Below, piece after piece: positions 1 to 10,804 of a stretch of 64,000 nt of DNA. A program made the position numbers and the translations under genes. Where the stretch lies: NCBI GenBank assembly GCA_039720395.1, contig CM077823.1:7182909-7246908 (forward strand). Reading direction: 5' to 3'. Source of the stretch: Liquidambar formosana. Its lineage: Eukaryota > Streptophyta > Magnoliopsida > Saxifragales > Altingiaceae. The notes below the pieces were generated by a model, which worked only from the letters and a program-made list of their open reading frames with translations, was not told the origin of the DNA and ran no database searches. Position 1 is the stretch's first letter, and every line of letters begins with the position of its first letter.

Positions 1-1615
1 TACTTTAATTTTCAGATTTTTGTAATATTTTTCTTTGATTTATTGGTAATTTTTATTTACAGGCTTAGTTTAATTTGGTTTTTGTGTGATGGATTTCTGT
101 AATATTTGCTTCTTTTTGGTTTTTTTTTTGCCTTAATCAGTCAAAAAATTATTATAAATTATGAGATATCATGGTTGTGGCTTGCATTGCTGATGCAAGT
201 GAGGTGTTTGATGAAAAGCTTCAATGAAACTTATGTTAAAACACATACCTGCAATGTCAAGCTCATAAACCCTTTATCCAAAACTGACTTTTTTGTTGGA
301 ATGTCGAAGAGCCTTTCTTTCTTTTCTTTTCTTTTTTTCCTTTTTTTTTTTTTGGTGGGAGGGTGTTGGGTGGGTTTGGGAGAGGAAAGACAACAAATGA
401 TTACTTGACTGGATGAGGGTTATCAAATGACAAGCTCATAAACCCAGCCCTGCTTTATGCTGCTGCCGGGATTTTAGGTTTGGCTAAACAGCCAGTCTTT
501 TTGTTGGTGAGTGTGATATCTGTCATGATATATGCATCCTTTTCCCATACAATTAGATCAATAAAAAAGGATGACATGTAATCTGAAGATGGGAAGGCTG
601 GGTTTCCATTAACTTAGTCAAGAAGTGCTTTGAGTTCGATCCTCATTCCTCAGCAGTCATAGCACTAAGACAGGAAGATCACGTTTCCATTATTGACATA
701 GTTAAGAAGTGCTTTGTCTTTGATCCTTAGCATTCATACTTGGTTAGAATCCATGAGTAGTAATTTTACACAGCATGTATAGGACAACATTTCCCATTAA
801 ATGGGCTTTAGAATAGTGATTGTGTTGAAATTCTGAACCATCTCCAAGATGAATGTTCCTTTTTCCATATTTATGTTAGAAAACCAATTACATTAGTTCT
901 TGAGTGTCTTGTTCCCGTCTCTCGGTTTTCACTCCCATTTCTTTTCCTTGTGAGTGTGTGCTAGTTTGCACTGTAAATTAATTCTACCTACTTCCTGAGC
1001 AATATGTGATTTAGTGGTTTGTATGTAAAATAGAAGAGTTCTTCATGTAGTGTATAACAATGTTTAATATGCATTTTTCTCCTTTTAATTTGCAGATTTG
1101 CTGAGTGCATTAAAGCACATTTGCTTTGCCAAGTTTAACCGTAGGTTATTGCTGAAAACAGAGGAAAATGAAGAAAAATGAGTCCCCCTTTGCTTTTTTT
1201 TTTTCCCCCTTAAGATTAAGATGCAAAGAAAATAAAATTATAGAGACATGGATGTATGCATGGTGGGACTTCTATGGATTTAAGTCGTTTGATATGATGC
1301 CTTAGGCCTATTTGTGATGACTTGGAATGGAACAAATGATTATATATATTTTTTTTATTTAGGAACAAGCCAAATTTATCATTTTCGAAAGGGACGGATT
1401 GTGTTTTGGATGAATTTTAGCACAATAATGATATTATGAAATTATGGTTTTTGAAATCCATGATTTAAAATCCTACCTTCAAAATATTTTATCCAAACAG
1501 TGAATTTTTAAATCCATAAATTTCAAATCTATTGATTTCAAATCCATGGATTTAAAATTCATACTCCAAATCCAAATCCACGTTGCCAAACGCAGCCTTA
1601 ATGCATATCTAATTG
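1..1615. other. AT-rich region without a recognised gene
   Basis: I see no coding sequence here that I can name. Short T-rich tracts occur near 330-350 and 1190-1210. Around 1093-1180 a T-rich stretch ending in a possible acceptor (ttgcag) is followed by a short open segment ending in a stop, which could be the last exon of a plus-strand gene lying to the left, but it is too short to identify. Positions 1380-1610 hold AT-rich sequence with repeated 'aaatccat' words and end in 'caaacgcagcc', a sequence style common at MITE ends. Confidence 0.4.
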
Positions 1616-2500
1616 CTAGAGAAATGCATAATAGTCCTAGTATTTACCAACGAATGGATGGAACTTTGGAACTTTAAATCTCCTAGGGCTTGTTAGGGCG
1701 TTCATATCTCTGAATTGGTGCATCTTTTCTTATTATTGTTATTTTTTAATTTAGGCTATTAATATAGTAACTAATTATGACACATCTGACCAAAAAAAAA
1801 AAAAAAAAAAAGAAAACTAATTATGACGCACATGCATTGCACGTGGATACTTTTAGATAATAGATATTTACATAAAAATTAATAACAATACGAAATTTTG
1901 TTAAATACTCGATTATGTATATAACTATTTCATTTTGCTTGCCACTTATATATTTACATCTTGTAGACATAAATAGATGGAGTAACAAATAGAGAAGTTA
2001 ACAAATAATAATGTATAATTTTCGAATAGTGGTTTTTATACAACAAAATTGGTATATCTTCATTCGTTTCAAATATTTTCGATTTTCATTTTTATTTTAA
2101 ATTAATAATAGATATGTGAGTTGATGAAACTTACTAATTAATTAAATTATGTTATTCTAAAAGAATTTGAACTTTGGTTTGTGTTAATGTAGCTAATAAT
2201 TCACAAATATAGTTAAATTCAAACTTTTGAAGAATACGTAATAAAATTTAATAATAAAATATTATAATAATAAATTTTAAAGATATAGAAACAACAAATT
2301 GTACAATATTTAATTGATTGAGAAATAAAGGTTTGTTTTATAGACAGATTATACTTATGGCAAGATAGCTTAGTTATATTTACCTTACTTGTTTAGTAAG
2401 TGATCTTGTATTCAAACTTATGGAAAGCATTGATACCTATTTGTTTATATTAAGGAGGGGTTAGAGGTAAAGGTAGATTCTATCGATTGTATATATATAT
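1616..2500. repeat. Segmental-duplication block (left flank of unit A)
   Basis: This stretch aligns with 39900-41850. Both contain the same words, such as 'atggatggaactttggaac' followed by 'gaattggtgcatctt', then 'acataaatagatgg' and a long AT-rich stretch. The right-hand paralog is interrupted by a Helitron (40313-41033) and a SINE (41376-41597), both absent here, so this copy serves as the empty-site reference for both insertions. The block ends with a SINE-like stretch (2340-2480; compare 41710-41850). Confidence 0.75.
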
Positions 2501-2715
2501 ATACAGTCTTTTTATTATCAGGTGCATCTGATTTCAACTAATATCAGGTGCACTTTCAAAATCTACCTAGTGATTTGTATTTTGTGAATTTAACCATTGG
2601 ATTAAACAACCTTCTCATGTAGGCATTTTATGCCAAAAATCAAGTTCATTTGAGATTGATTGTTATTAAATCCAAAACATGCATATTTTAATCAATAATA
2701 ATCGCTCATTTATAG

Positions 2716-3094
2716 TGTTGGTATTTGGATTGGGTTTTGACCCGACCCACAACCCATGGAGCATCCATATGGGTTAGTTGGATTAAAGGGTTATGTCTGT
2801 TGGGAACAGACATAAGATATACCCCATATATATATGTGTGTCTGTTGAAAACAGACGTAATGTGAAAATATTCCAACCCTTTTTTCTCTCTGTTTCATCT
2901 CTCTGGCAACCATCACCATAGCCATTGAACTTGGAGGGTGGATATTATTGGAGAGACTCTGGTAGCTTTCTCCATTGACGAGTAGGTGCGTCTTCAAAGT
3001 TCGTGATTGCGTGAGGCTTGTAATTCAAGTACAAAGATTTGATTCGTTTCTGCTGAGGTATTCCGTATACCCATAATTTTATAGTAATCTTACA
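2716..3094 (+). repeat. 5' LTR of the copia element
   Basis: 379-bp direct repeat of 5603-5977, starting TGTTGGTATTTGG and ending CTTACA. The 5-bp duplication TATAG lies immediately before it. Confidence 0.92.
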
Positions 3095-3095
3095 T

Positions 3096-3107
3096 TGGTA
3101 TCAGAGT
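3096..3107 (+). other. Primer-binding site (initiator Met tRNA type)
   Basis: 'TGGTATCAGAG' lies two bases after the 5' LTR. This is the usual minus-strand priming site of plant copia elements, complementary to the 3' end of initiator methionine tRNA. Confidence 0.85.
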
Positions 3108-3669
3108 TAGGGAAGTGTGGTTATTCCTCCATTCATTTAACACAATTTATATTGTTTATTGTTTATTATTTATTGTGTGAATGATTTATGTATGGATGGA
3201 GGCTTGGCATTGGTATTTTGTTGTGCTCATGGTTAGCGTTATTTATTTATTTATTTTGTGGATGGATAGGCACACGTCAAATATGTTGGTGAAGTGGTAT
3301 CCTTATTTAATTTTTATTAGATTCTTTATAATAGGGAATTTTAGATTTGTAATATTTGAGATGTATGGTGAACATCCTAATGGTGGAATGACTAAAATAG
3401 AGTCTCGAAATGTCAATTTTATGGAAAATGATTTTCCAAACATTGGTGAAGTGAAGAAAGATCTTGAACTTTATGAGTTATAAGAATCTAAGGAAGTTAT
3501 ACCATCTTTGGGCGAAGGTGGGGAATTAAAAACTCGTCCCTAAAATCGCCAAAGATAATTGGAGTAACTTGCCTTCTAGTGGGAGTGTACTAGTTAGTGG
3601 GAGTGTACCACTAGAAATTGGCTCATAAAGGTCTCAGTTACGTAGAAGCGAACATGGAGTAATTCCTTA

Positions 3670-4484
3670 TCGTTGTTTTGAGATTGAAGAGGAATTCTTT
3701 TTGTGTGCTCCGTTGGACCCTAATGATATAGATGAGCCTGCTTCTTATGAAGAAGCTTTAGCTTCACCTAACTCTACAGAATGGTTAGGTGTTATGGAAG
3801 ATTAAATGAATTTCATGGCTAAAATTCAAGTCTAGGAATTGGTAAATGGACAAGAACGCATAGTATGCCGCCGCCTTAAGTGTTCCATTTATTGCCTTAA
3901 GAAATCATTTCACAAACTAATGAGGAAAAGAAGAAAATAGAAACGGTTCCCTATGCGAGTGTAGTTGGTAGTCTGATGTACGCTATGTTGTGTACTCGAC
4001 TGAATATATGCTTTGCAGTAGATATAGTCAGTCGTTACCAGAGTAACCCTTGTTCTTTAGGAAGCAGTTAAGAGGATTTCCCGGGTTAGTGGTGCAGCTA
4101 TTTCTTGGTATAGAAAGAAATAGCCCTACATAGCTTTGTCCACGTTAGAGTTAGTGTATGTTGCTTGTTCTGTGGCAATACATGAGGCTGTTTGGTGAGG
4201 AGATTCTTCCAGCATTTTGGGATTTCTGCTCTTGCAGATGAAGCCGTAATGGTTTATATTGATAGTATGGCAGCCTTAGCTTACACCAAAGGATCCCAAA
4301 TATCATGGAAGAACCAAACACATAGACATTCGTTTTCACTACATTCGTGATATTGTTGCACGAGGGGAAGTGGTCCTACAGCATATCTCCACCAATAGGA
4401 TGGTGGCTGATCCTCTAACCAAAGCCATTGCTAGAGATGCATTTCAGACCTATAGGAGAAGTATGGGACTTTGTAGGCTTTGAT
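3670..4484 (+). pseudogene. copia reverse transcriptase / RNase H remnant
   Basis: Broken frames on the plus strand recall copia pol. Around 3735-3800 a segment reads like the start of the RT domain (EPASYEEALASP, then EWLGVMED and a stop). At 3950-4070 there is the RT end (VPYASVVGSLMYAM, SRYQSNP). At 4110-4484 there is RNase H (ALSTLELVYVA, KHIDIRFHYIRD, and a closing segment with DPLTKAI). Several stops and large deletions separate these parts, so no working polymerase is encoded. Identification is by motif style; the order of domains fits copia rather than gypsy. Confidence 0.82.
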
Positions 4485-4499
4485 GTATTTTGGACACCA

Positions 4500-5602
4500 T
4501 ATTGATTTTGATGTATTTAATTATTTGACATCTATGTTTATGAGTATCTTATGCATATGAGTTTATATTATGGCGTAATTGATACTATAATCAAGCACAC
4601 ATTTTATGTTGATGTCACCAGGCTTAGATCGGCTCACTCACACGGGCGATCACCCTGGCGCTTAGATAGTGAGTAGGATGAGACAATAACCTTGGCACTA
4701 AGAGAGTGAGCAAGATATAGAAATTTTGCTGGCGTTTGTAGAGCGAACAAAATATTATTTTTGGAAATGTCGCCTTAGTTGAGCTAAGATGAGACTTATT
4801 AAAGTCGCATAAAGTGATTCCACAACTTCATGAAGCCTGAATAGAGTCGAATGTGAGATCTTAGACAGGCGCTTGATAAGTGATTGGGTAAAGAAACTCA
4901 AGTTAGACGCTTGTATAGCGACTAGACTAAGATTCGTGCGGCGTTTGAGTGTGACAAGCCCAAACCTAGTGGGAGCTCCGCCGTAGCATTCATATGATAC
5001 TGTATGTGCTATAGACGACCATTTAAGGGAATGGCTAGATAAATCCCTGCTCCAGCATTGTGTGAGCCCTAATAAATCAAATCGTGATCTATACTGTGCC
5101 CTTTGAACCTGGGACTATGCCATGAAATAAGGACTCGATGTCGCTACTTTAGCATGAAATCCAAGGGCCACGAAAAAAATACGGTCCAGCGGACAATGTC
5201 TAGGAAAGTGGTCAAGTCTAAATTGATTGGCATGAGTAGCTAGGGAAGATTGTTTGATATTGCACCTTTGTCTTGTAGCTCATAGTTCGGACAGTTATGT
5301 CAAATTTGTTTTGATATAATTATGAGTACAAGTACATTGTTTGAAGTTGAGCATGATTTTTTGGATTATAACCATGAGGGGTTAAAATATGCTTGATATG
5401 GTGTGATAGAATAGTCTGGGGCATAGACGAGATTTTGCGAGTGATGTGCTATGTTAGTTAAATGGTGACTTAATGTAGCACTCCTACTTTACACCTTCTC
5501 GTCAGGTCGCACACTCCATTTTCTGTATGAGAAGAAGATTGGAAACGAGATAGAGAAGAAACCATTTAGTGGACATGTTACCCAAAGTGGACGAGTAGGA
5601 GA
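4500..5602 (+). other. Long non-coding tail of the copia interior
   Basis: About 1.1 kb lies between the RNase H stop and the 3' LTR without a recognisable coding frame. Its first 400 bases hold degenerate repeated words of the form 'cgcttagatagtgag' / 'ctaagagagtgagc'. Confidence 0.6.
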
Positions 5603-5977
5603 TGTTGGTATTTGGATCGGGTTTTGACCCGACCCACAACCCATAGAGCGTCCATATGGGTTAGTTGGATTAAAGGGCTATGTTTGTTGGGAACAGACAT
5701 AAGATATACCCCATATAAATATGTGTCTGTTGAAAATAGACGTAATGTGAAAATATTCAGCCTTTCTTCTTTCTGTTTCATCTCTCTGGCAACCATCACC
5801 ATAGCCATTGAACTTGGAGGGTGAATATTATTGGAGAGACTCTGGTAGCCTTCTCCATTGATGAGTGGGTGCGTCTTCAAAATTCGTGATTGCGTGGGGC
5901 TTGTAATTCAAGTACAAAGATTCGATTCGTTTCCACTGAGGTATTTCGTATACCCATAATTTTATAGTAATCTTACA
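5603..5977 (+). repeat. 3' LTR of the copia element
   Basis: 375-bp direct repeat of 2716-3094, followed by TATAG. A weak purine-rich stretch (agtggacgagtaggaga) precedes it and may be the polypurine tract. Confidence 0.92.
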
Positions 5978-6225
5978 TATAGACATTCAAATGAAACAGT
6001 TCTTAATCAAGTTTATTTAAAATTGATTGTTATTAAATCCAAAACGTGCAGTTTTTAATCAATAACAATTGCTCATTTATAGACATTCAAATGAAATAAT
6101 TCTTAATATTAAATCAACTTGATTTTTGGCATGTATGACTAATATATGAATCAAATTTAATCCAACAATTAGCTTGGCCAAATACGAGTCACACGTAAGA
6201 GTCTCGGAATGCATATGATGCAACT

Positions 6226-6228
<3 letters not shown>

Positions 6229-6260
<32 letters not shown>

Positions 6261-6335
6261 TGACAATCAGTTGAGCACGTGCTGACCTGATCAGGATAGT
6301 ATATATATATATATATAGATTATTATTTGTAATAA

Positions 6336-6366
<31 letters not shown>
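6229..6366. repeat. (TA)n and (TTA)n microsatellites
   Basis: Runs of TA near 6229-6257 and 6300-6318 are followed by (ATT)n at about 6338-6366. The same TA-then-TTA arrangement recurs in unit C at 42046-42102, so it predates the duplication. Confidence 0.85.
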
Positions 6367-6368
<2 letters not shown>

Positions 6369-6620
6369 TTTTTTTTTTTGTTGTGTATTAAATGTGGCTG
6401 ACGTGGCATGTCACATAAGTTGCCACATTGGATGAATGTACTAATGGGTATGAGCGATCAGTATTAAAACATAATCACATTTATACATATTTATAAATTT
6501 ATGAAAACAACTGTCGTGGAGTTGGTCGAGCAATGAGGCCCTGAGTGTGGGTATGGGATATCTCAAATGGATCATTAAGGGATTAGCTTGACCTCGAACT
6601 TGGTACAAGGAAGAACTCAT

Positions 6621-8222
6621 GAAAACAAAGACCTCGAATGACGGAAATAGCCATGTAGACAATTTGGGCAAGCTCAGCTGCACGGGGGATAAGCTGAAGG
6701 TACCTGGAGAAGAGCTTTCGACCTTTGGAAGAGAAACAAACCGCAGGAACAGGAGGTCATCCTTGGGAGCTAGTTTTACTATGTGGCCACTTTTGGCAAA
6801 TGGGTCAACAAGCTGAAGTGAGGCTGCTAACCCTTCCAGTAAGTACTGCCGCCTTTGCTTGAGCTGAGTCCTGCCATCTTGAACCTAACTAAATTGTTAA
6901 AAATAAACATGCATATGTTTCTTTTGTATCAGAAGCGTATTATTCATCCCTAATTTATTTCCTAATGATGTGTCAATTATCATATCACTACATGAATTCT
7001 TTTGGTGATTTTTTTATATGAGTATCACGTCAATAGAGAATTATTTAGGGATAATGTATAGCGTTTTCCTTTATGTTATATGCCTAAAAATTAGCAAATT
7101 CGTTTATTTGGGTCTTACCATGAGTTCCGTCAAGATATCAAGGAAATCATCATGAAACCACAATGTACCCAATTTATGGGTTTCTCGAGGGATTCTTTAC
7201 AAGCAATTTCTCTTCCCTCGTCTTGAAGCAGATCATGCAGTGTCAGCTCATTTTTTTCATTAATATATAGAAGGCACCTCTCAAAGAGGACATTGATTCC
7301 AATATCTGCAAAGAAATCACAACCATGTAGTATTCTGATAGCATAGCCTTTGTCCACTCCAATGAAGAAACAAGCACCATCAAGGAATTTATATTTCTCG
7401 TCATCTTCCATTAGTGCATCATAACTTAATCTAAGCTTCTTTTGAATATCACTCTAAGGAATTCTTTTTAATTTGTCTAATTGACTTTTCCATTTAGGTG
7501 CACTTCTACCAAACAAAAAGGAACCCAAAACTTCAAGAGCTAGAGGTAGTCCTAGCCTTTACAGAAATTATTACTTCATTTGACAAATCAATAGAATCTT
7601 CTTTTGGATGACTTTTCTTGAAGGCATGCCAACTAAAGAGCTCAGGAGATTGATAACAATCTAATTCTCCAAGCATATATTTGTCATCTACTTCAATCTT
7701 CTTTTACAAATGTGTCTCTAGTTGTTACGATGATTCTACTCCTCAAACCAACCCAATCACGCTTTCCTAGGTATTGCATTTAGTTGTCCTAGTTGATCTA
7801 CATCATCTAGAATCACAAGAACCCTTCTATTGCATAATCATTCTTTTATCACATTGATTTCCCTATCAATATTGTTGACCTATTTTTTTTTCATCTTTAG
7901 GATATTGGAAAGAAGTTGCTCTTGTAGATGAACTTGGCCATTGAGTCGCTTTGAGATTTCTCTCGCATCTGCAAGAAAACTTTTTTCTGTAAAGCTATCA
8001 AATAATTGGTTAAAAATAGCTTTCGAAATTGTTGTCTTACCCATTCCACCCATTGCATAAATCCCTATTATGCGAGCATCATTTAATCCAACACACAATA
8101 GTTTCTTTATGAATAGCACACGAAGTTCTATTCCAAATTGGGTATTTGGCTAAACTTAAGTATGTATTATTCTAGTGATTAGAATCTCCTTCACAATTTT
8201 CTTGATAAGGGTCACTTCATAC
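6621..8222 (-). pseudogene. Unit A: broken NBS-PAT1 receptor copy
   Basis: This is the third, decayed copy of the TIR-NBS-PAT1 gene. The NBS exon (8222 to 7119) keeps a P-loop region (GIYAMGGMGKTT), a relic of RNBS-D (LDGACFFIGVDKGY) and an MHD-like motif (LTLHDLLQD). It is split by frameshifts and stops, and at 1104 bp is 5 bp longer than the 1099-bp exons of B and C. The splice donor after it survives. The PAT1 exon (6884 down to about 6621) still has its acceptor but is cut off after roughly 85 codons and has a further 1-bp deletion near 6640. No TIR exon exists: the homology stops in intron 1 near 9420. It cannot make a receptor. It is still informative because the NBS-PAT1 junction is present here too, so the fusion predates all three copies. 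Confidence 0.9.
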
Positions 8223-8829
8223 CTGCTTGTGTTCAAAATTATTTAAAAGCATGTAACATATTAATTGCTCATAATATGCTTTGATCAAATGCATAGAAGT
8301 AATCTCATAATGAAAATTATATAAAATTGGTAATCCAAAATAAAAATAAGAGTAAAATTAACTAAAATGATATGACACACGTAAAATCAAACTAATTTTG
8401 ACCGAATTATTTAATACTAAATAGAAAAATATAAGCTAATTAAACATGAATTAAAAATTTATTTGCGTGCTATTATACTTTAATTGCGGTATGTAACTGA
8501 ATAAATCTATTTTTCAAATTAAAATGTTATTATTTAATAAAAATATAATATTGCATGAATGATGTGGGCACTCACTATATTTTGAATTATTTTTTGACAA
8601 TCTCATATGTTTGATTGAAAGCAACAAAGTAATCGTTTAACCAACTTATGGCAAAAAAAAAGGTCTTGCTTCAAAATGAACAAAGAGCAAAATCAACTTA
8701 TGTATTCATAAAAAGTATAACAAAATCTAATGAAAATATAATCAAACTAATTTTTTAATAAATCTTAAAACTTCTAATATCAAAATTTATGCAATATAAG
8801 TTATTGAATTATTTCAAATTTTTTGATTA

Positions 8830-9320
8830 ATAAATATCTAAATATCTCTCGTAAAAAGAATTATATCCAAAAACCCCCATAAAATAATTTTTCTATCAGA
8901 AAAACCCAAATAGGATTAAACTATATCCAAAAAACCCAATACCTTAACTTCCATCCAACTTCGTTTGAGTGATGAAATTTCTTGACCAAAATACCCTTAT
9001 TACATTTTTCATTAAAATATAAAAATAATTATTTAGAATTTGTATTTCCATCTTGTTTATCTAATAAATTGATTATTTGTCATTTATCACAAAAAAAAAA
9101 AAAAAAAGAAGACAAGAAAATGAATAAACAAATAATTATAAAAAGGTTACGTTGGTTCAAAAGCTGTATAATTTAAACAGAGTCGAATGAAAGTTAATGT
9201 ATTGGGTTTTTTTGGATATATTTTAACCTTATTTGGGTTTTTCCGATAGAAAAATTAGTTTATGAGGTTTTTAGATATAACTCTTTTTTATGAGGGATAT
9301 TTTGAATATTTATCCTAAAA
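8830..9320. mobile_element. MITE with long terminal inverted repeats
   Basis: The left end (about 8830-8967) and right end (about 9180-9320) are inverted copies of one another over more than 100 bp, for example 'ttatatccaaaaaccccc' on the left against the complement of 'gaggtttttagatataact' on the right. The middle has no coding potential. It sits in the intron 1 remnant of unit A. Confidence 0.75.
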
Positions 9321-9490
9321 CTATTTCTCTCTTAAAAAGTGCTTTTGTTCCCAAAAAAACATTTTTTTTTTCTTTTTCTTTTTGACAATGTTTTGATAGC
9401 AAATGAGATTTGTAACAAAGGATGATGCTAGCATGACATGGCATATCACATAAGTTGCCACGTTGGATAAGAATGGATGGGTATGGGGAG
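9321..9490. other. Junction between units A and B
   Basis: Up to about 9420 the sequence follows intron 1 of the receptor unit (compare 22610-22670 and 47885-47965, 'gacaatgttttgatagc'). From about 9425 it follows the 3'-flank of the unit (compare 42125-42200 and 6395-6450, 'cacataagttgcca'). The join therefore marks where unit A was cut and unit B begins, the product of an unequal exchange or deletion. Confidence 0.7.
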
Positions 9491-9770
9491 CAGGATCCTC
9501 TATGGCAGAGAAGATCTTGCCATACTTCTTACCATGGGTCACCACGTGGCAAAAAGAGTGATCCAATGGACATAATGCAACAACCCCATAAACGATGGTA
9601 CTTTGAGAGAAATTATTCCATGTAACGGTTACACCTGACTGGTATAACTGCCTAAAAAAAATGCGTCAACTGTTAGTATGGACACGTCACCTTCATTCTC
9701 TTAAATTGCTGATCGGAAAGAGACGTCGGAGTACACAAAACAAAATGGTGTTAACGCCGTTAACACCAAC
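9491..9770. repeat. Left terminal inverted repeat of the MULE
   Basis: Inverted match to 17750-17851 (outer part) and 16830-17010 (inner part). The inner part includes 'ttattccatgtaac', 'gttagtatggacac' and 'acacaaaacaaaatggtgtt'. Confidence 0.85.
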
Positions 9771-9875
9771 TGCCCAGATATTTCACCTGATTTTCAGGCA
9801 TTTATTTCAAATTTTGTACCAAAAATTTAGGAACAAAAAAATCAAAAATTAGATTTTTTTTCCCCCCAAATTTGG

Positions 9876-10185
9876 GACATTGCTTGTAACCAGTGCATAT
9901 CACCACCGTCGACCAAAGCTTTCATAGTTGGCCAAAGCTTCTCTCCTTGTCTGTGAATCCATTGCTACGGCGTCACCGGAAAATCGATTGACAAAATCAT
10001 CTCTTTATTGAGAAAAGCCATCTTTGTGCCGACATTGCTTGTAACCAGTGCATATCACCACCGCCAACCAAAGCTTTCATAGTTGGCTAAAGCTTCTCTC
10101 TTCGTCTGTGAATCCATTGCTACAGCGTCACCGGAGAATCGATTGCCAAAATCATCTCTTTATTGAGAAAAGCCATCTTTGTGCC
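9876..10185 (+). repeat. 155-bp tandem duplication inside the MULE
   Basis: Two adjacent copies (9876-10030 and 10031-10185) both start 'gacattgcttgtaaccag' and both contain 'tctgtgaatccattgcta'. They differ at only a few sites. They lie between the left inverted repeat and the transposase gene, so they may be part of its leader or promoter. Confidence 0.9.
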
Positions 10186-10804
10186 GCCATTGAGGTCCAT
10201 GGAAATTGGTAAACCCCCTAAATTTTTCCTCACAATTTTTTGTTCAGCAACTCAAACAAGTGTATAAACAAAATCCCAAAAAAAAAAAAGAAAAGGAAAA
10301 AGTATCAATCAGAAGATTTTCTCTATTAGAATCCATTTTTCACTTATAAATGCTTCTTATTTGGAGAGGAAAGTGTTGGTAAGGCATGCTGTGTAAAGGT
10401 GATCTGACGATTGAGAAAGTCATGTAGGGCAATCAAAGGGAAAGCTTATATCTCTAAAAATTAAAAACCTGAGAATGGCACTAGTGACTTAGTGAGTTGA
10501 GTAAATGAGTGGGGTCCTAGGGATGGCATCTTCTTGTTCTTTTTCCTTTTTTTTTTTAATTTTTTATTTCTTTAAACAATACCGAAAAGAAATAAAATAC
10601 TTCATATACAAAAAAAGCAACTAATACAAGAAAAGAACCACACACCCACAAAAAACCAGATCTAAAAAAAAAAAAAAAAAAATCACTTTCATAATAATTA
10701 TAATAAATTGTTCTTATATTTTTGTATTGTTTATTTATTTATTTTTTATAGAAATTTATCTTACATGTTTTAAACTTGTGATATATAGTCATTGACATTG
10801 AAAG

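Larger units (their letters stand above)
2716..5977 (+). mobile_element. Ty1/copia LTR retrotransposon, internally deleted
   Basis: Two near-identical direct LTRs (2716-3094 and 5603-5977) begin with TG and end with CA. They are flanked by the 5-bp target duplication TATAG (2711-2715 and 5978-5982). The sequence after the 5' LTR matches a methionine-initiator tRNA primer site. The interior is only about 2.5 kb, roughly half of a full copia element. It keeps only decayed reverse transcriptase and RNase H pieces and shows no gag or integrase that I can recognise, so it is non-autonomous. The LTRs differ at a modest number of positions, so the insertion is not brand new. Confidence 0.93.
2588..6175. 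repeat. Foldback MITE interrupted by a copia element
   Basis: A left arm near 2588-2680 (starting 'ttaaccattggattaa') is the inverted complement of sequence near 6110-6175 (reading 'caacttgatttttggcatg'). The copia element at 2716-5977 has landed inside the hairpin and duplicated its 5-bp target. Hairpins of the same style occur at 27006-27416 and 37405-37780. Confidence 0.55.

Noticed and set aside
3181..3483. A 100-residue protein inside the copia element
   Set aside because: I see no gag or other motif, and the surrounding element is decayed. It may be a gag relic but cannot be supported.
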